Assembly (NCBI GenBank): GCA_016938685.1
Contig: JAFGUD010000418.1
Location: 1 to 52,673 of the forward strand
DNA: 52,673 bases
Direction: 5' to 3'
Origin: Bacteroidales bacterium
GTDB lineage: Bacteria; Bacteroidota; Bacteroidia; Bacteroidales; JAFGUD01
Position 1 is the stretch's first letter; each line of letters opens with the position of its first letter. Of this stretch, positions 51,098-52,673 are shown piece by piece. Position numbers and translations under genes: made by a program. A model generated the notes under the pieces. It searched no databases. It was not told where the DNA came from and was given only the letters and a program-made list of their open reading frames with translations.

Positions 51098-52673
51098 TTA
51101 TTTTAGAACGATTTTTTTGAAAATTGTTGATTCCTCTCCTTCTATTTTTACAATATAAACTCCGGGTATATTTCCAGATAAATCAATTGTTAATCTATCT
51201 TGCATATTTTCAATTATTTCAAATTCAGTTTTAGCGCCGGAAATACTTATGATTTCAATATTGTTAATTGTAAATTGTTCTGAGTAAATTGTTGTTTTTC
51301 CGTCTGTTGGATTTGGATAAATTTTGGCATTCACAGAAATGTCTACAATGTTAACAGTTTTATCAAGAGTTACTTCGTCCCAAACAATAAGTTTGCTTTC
51401 AGGTAATGTTACTGTCCATCTGAAAATATTTATACCCGGACTTAAATCCCAAACAAGAGTTTTTGGGTCTGCTGGGTCCTCAAAAAATCCGGTTCCGTAC
51501 ATTACTGTCCATTCGCCAATTGCTCCGTCTGGAAGAGAAGCGTTTAGCTGAACAGTATCTCCTTCCACAATAACATCTTCTCCTGCAGAAACAGTTCTTG
51601 CCACAAATACATCGTCGAAATCAGAACAGCCTTTGTATGTAGCTGTCCAGCGGAAAAGATTATCTCCGTAATTCATGTTTTCTACTATTGTATTAGGGTC
51701 GGTATAGTCTTCAAAAGTTCCGTTTCCGTATTGTAAAGTCCAAATTCCGGTCATGTCTTGCAAAACAGAAGCTTGTAATTGATAAATGGAATCAGTAATA
51801 ATTGTGTCCTGACCTGCTTTTGCAAAGTTATAGTAGCTTGTAATAACAACCTGGTCGTTATCATAACATCCTTCATTAATAATTGTCCAAGAAAAAGTAT
51901 TTTCTCCGAAATTAAGTCCGCTAACGTACGAATTATAAGCGGTTTGGTTTGCAATCGTTCCGGCTCCGCCGATTATTGTCCATTCTCCTGTTGCACCGAC
52001 CGGAATAGGATAAACTGCGTATAAATTTGTAAAAGAATCGCAAACAATTTGGTCTTCGCCGGCTTCAGCAAATACTTGGTTGTTGGTGATAATTAAAGTG
52101 TCGATTGCATTGTAATTGTATTTATTGACATTCCATAATAAGATGTTTTCGCCGGTAGCTAAATTAAGAACTTTTGTTGTTGGACTTGAAGCATCTTCAA
52201 AGTTGCCGGAGCCTTGAATTAAAGTCCAATATGTATTTGCATCAATGACATCTATTGCGTTTAAGTTAGCAGAATCAACACAAATAGTTTGATCTCCGCC
52301 TGCATCTGGTATAAAATCTAAATAAACAATATTAACAGTGTCTTCTGCGGAACAATCAGTAGATGGCATATAAACAGTCCATTTAAAAGTATTCAAACCA
52401 AATTGTAATCCGTCAACAAAAGTTTGTGCATCAAGAGGGTCTGCAAAAGTTCCTGTGCCGTTAACTACAGTCCATGTGCCGATTGCTTGAATGACAACTT
52501 CTGCGTTTAGAACTGTGTTTGGCTCCATAATATTTTGATCTTCACCTGCATCAGCAAAAACTTCATTATTATTTATAATAACTTCATCAGAACCTGAACA
52601 ACTACCTCTTGTTACAGTCCATTTAAAGACATTTGCACCTTGACCAATTGAAGTAACCAAAGTAACATTGGCA
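51098..52673 (-). CDS. T9SS cargo protein built of repeated beta-sandwich domains (5' partial)
   Basis: The frame is open to the right edge, so the N-terminus is missing. Five complete repeats of about 78-85 residues and one partial are visible, each with the pattern AGEDQ, then L-x-A, G-x-WTV-x-x-G-x-G-x-F-x-D, a G-x-N-x-F-x-WTV strand, a Cys and D-x-V. They resemble PKD-like immunoglobulin-fold repeats of adhesins. The protein ends in a sorting domain from IYPNPTDGKTTIYSEQF to IFKKIVLK, so export through the T9SS is expected. The last repeat lacks the Cys seen in most others. Inferred role: a long surface stalk or adhesin. Confidence 0.85.
   Translation of the reverse strand, partial: ANVTLVTSIGQGANVFKWTVTRGSCSGSDEVIINNNEVFADAGEDQNIMEPNTVLNAEVVIQAIGTWTVVNGTGTFADPLDAQTFVDGLQFGLNTFKWTVYMPSTDCSAEDTVNIVYLDFIPDAGGDQTICVDSANLNAIDVIDANTYWTLIQGSGNFEDASSPTTKVLNLATGENILLWNVNKYNYNAIDTLIITNNQVFAEAGEDQIVCDSFTNLYAVYPIPVGATGEWTIIGGAGTIANQTAYNSYVSGLNFGENTFSWTIINEGCYDNDQVVITSYYNFAKAGQDTIITDSIYQLQASVLQDMTGIWTLQYGNGTFEDYTDPNTIVENMNYGDNLFRWTATYKGCSDFDDVFVARTVSAGEDVIVEGDTVQLNASLPDGAIGEWTVMYGTGFFEDPADPKTLVWDLSPGINIFRWTVTLPESKLIVWDEVTLDKTVNIVDISVNAKIYPNPTDGKTTIYSEQFTINNIEIISISGAKTEFEIIENMQDRLTIDLSGNIPGVYIVKIEGEESTIFKKIVLK

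Noticed and set aside
1..52673. Phage-defence, toxin-antitoxin or mobile-element cluster
   Set aside because: No nuclease, methylase, toxin pair, integrase or transposase was recognised; the region reads as ordinary chromosome with surface-protein genes.

Overview
This window is chromosomal DNA from a member of the Bacteroidota. The evidence is low GC content, type IX secretion system (T9SS) C-terminal sorting domains on several large secreted proteins, a PorZ homologue, Kdo and GDP-fucose synthesis genes, and promoters of the Bacteroidota type (TTG, about 20 bases, TAnnTTTG). I cannot name the genus. No rRNA, tRNA, CRISPR array, integrase or transposase was seen. Both ends cut through T9SS cargo genes.

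Layout. 1-7.3 kb: a huge T9SS cargo protein (propeller, beta-helix, two tandem sorting-type domains), then a decayed FG-GAP/HYR cargo gene that has lost its start in a small tandem repeat and carries an in-frame stop. 7.3-13 kb: a TPR/SpoIIE signalling phosphatase coupled to an EamA transporter, GDP-L-fucose synthase, and a secreted protein of unknown function. 13-20.2 kb: an envelope operon (mlaE-mlaF-nitroreductase-kdsB) divergent from recO, a membrane protein of unknown function, a TlpA-like thioredoxin and folC. 20.5-26.3 kb: a 1927-residue alpha-2-macroglobulin-like protein with a CNEQ thioester motif. 26.4-33 kb: a DUF3109 protein, metK, an ArsR regulator, a fused SpmA-SpmB membrane protein, a methionine gamma-lyase-like PLP enzyme and an acyl-CoA dehydrogenase. 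33-39.6 kb: a VWA lipoprotein, glutaminase plus RtcB, a coiled-coil membrane protein and an M1 peptidase. 39.6-45.6 kb: the operon porZ-yfhO-dacB. 45.8-52.7 kb: gcvH, a small lipoprotein, a CNNM/CorC protein, uppP-truB-queA, and a cargo protein with repeated domains that runs off the window.

How the genes fit together. Much of the window serves the cell envelope. kdsB, fcl, mlaEF, uppP, dacB and yfhO act on LPS, glycans, lipid transport or peptidoglycan, while porZ works where LPS meets the T9SS by delivering anionic LPS for cargo attachment. Three large cargo genes (one dead) are present as possible clients. The rest is housekeeping metabolism: metK and a sulfur amino acid lyase, folC, gcvH, tRNA modification and DNA repair.

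Non-coding structure includes several strong hairpin terminators, some shared by converging genes, two copies of a dispersed palindromic repeat, and three other unexplained repeat or palindrome clusters. I found no convincing complete novel system. The items most worth a second look are the broken FG-GAP gene with its repeat, the porZ-yfhO-dacB operon, the palindromic repeat family, and the Cys-to-Pro change in the PLP lyase.
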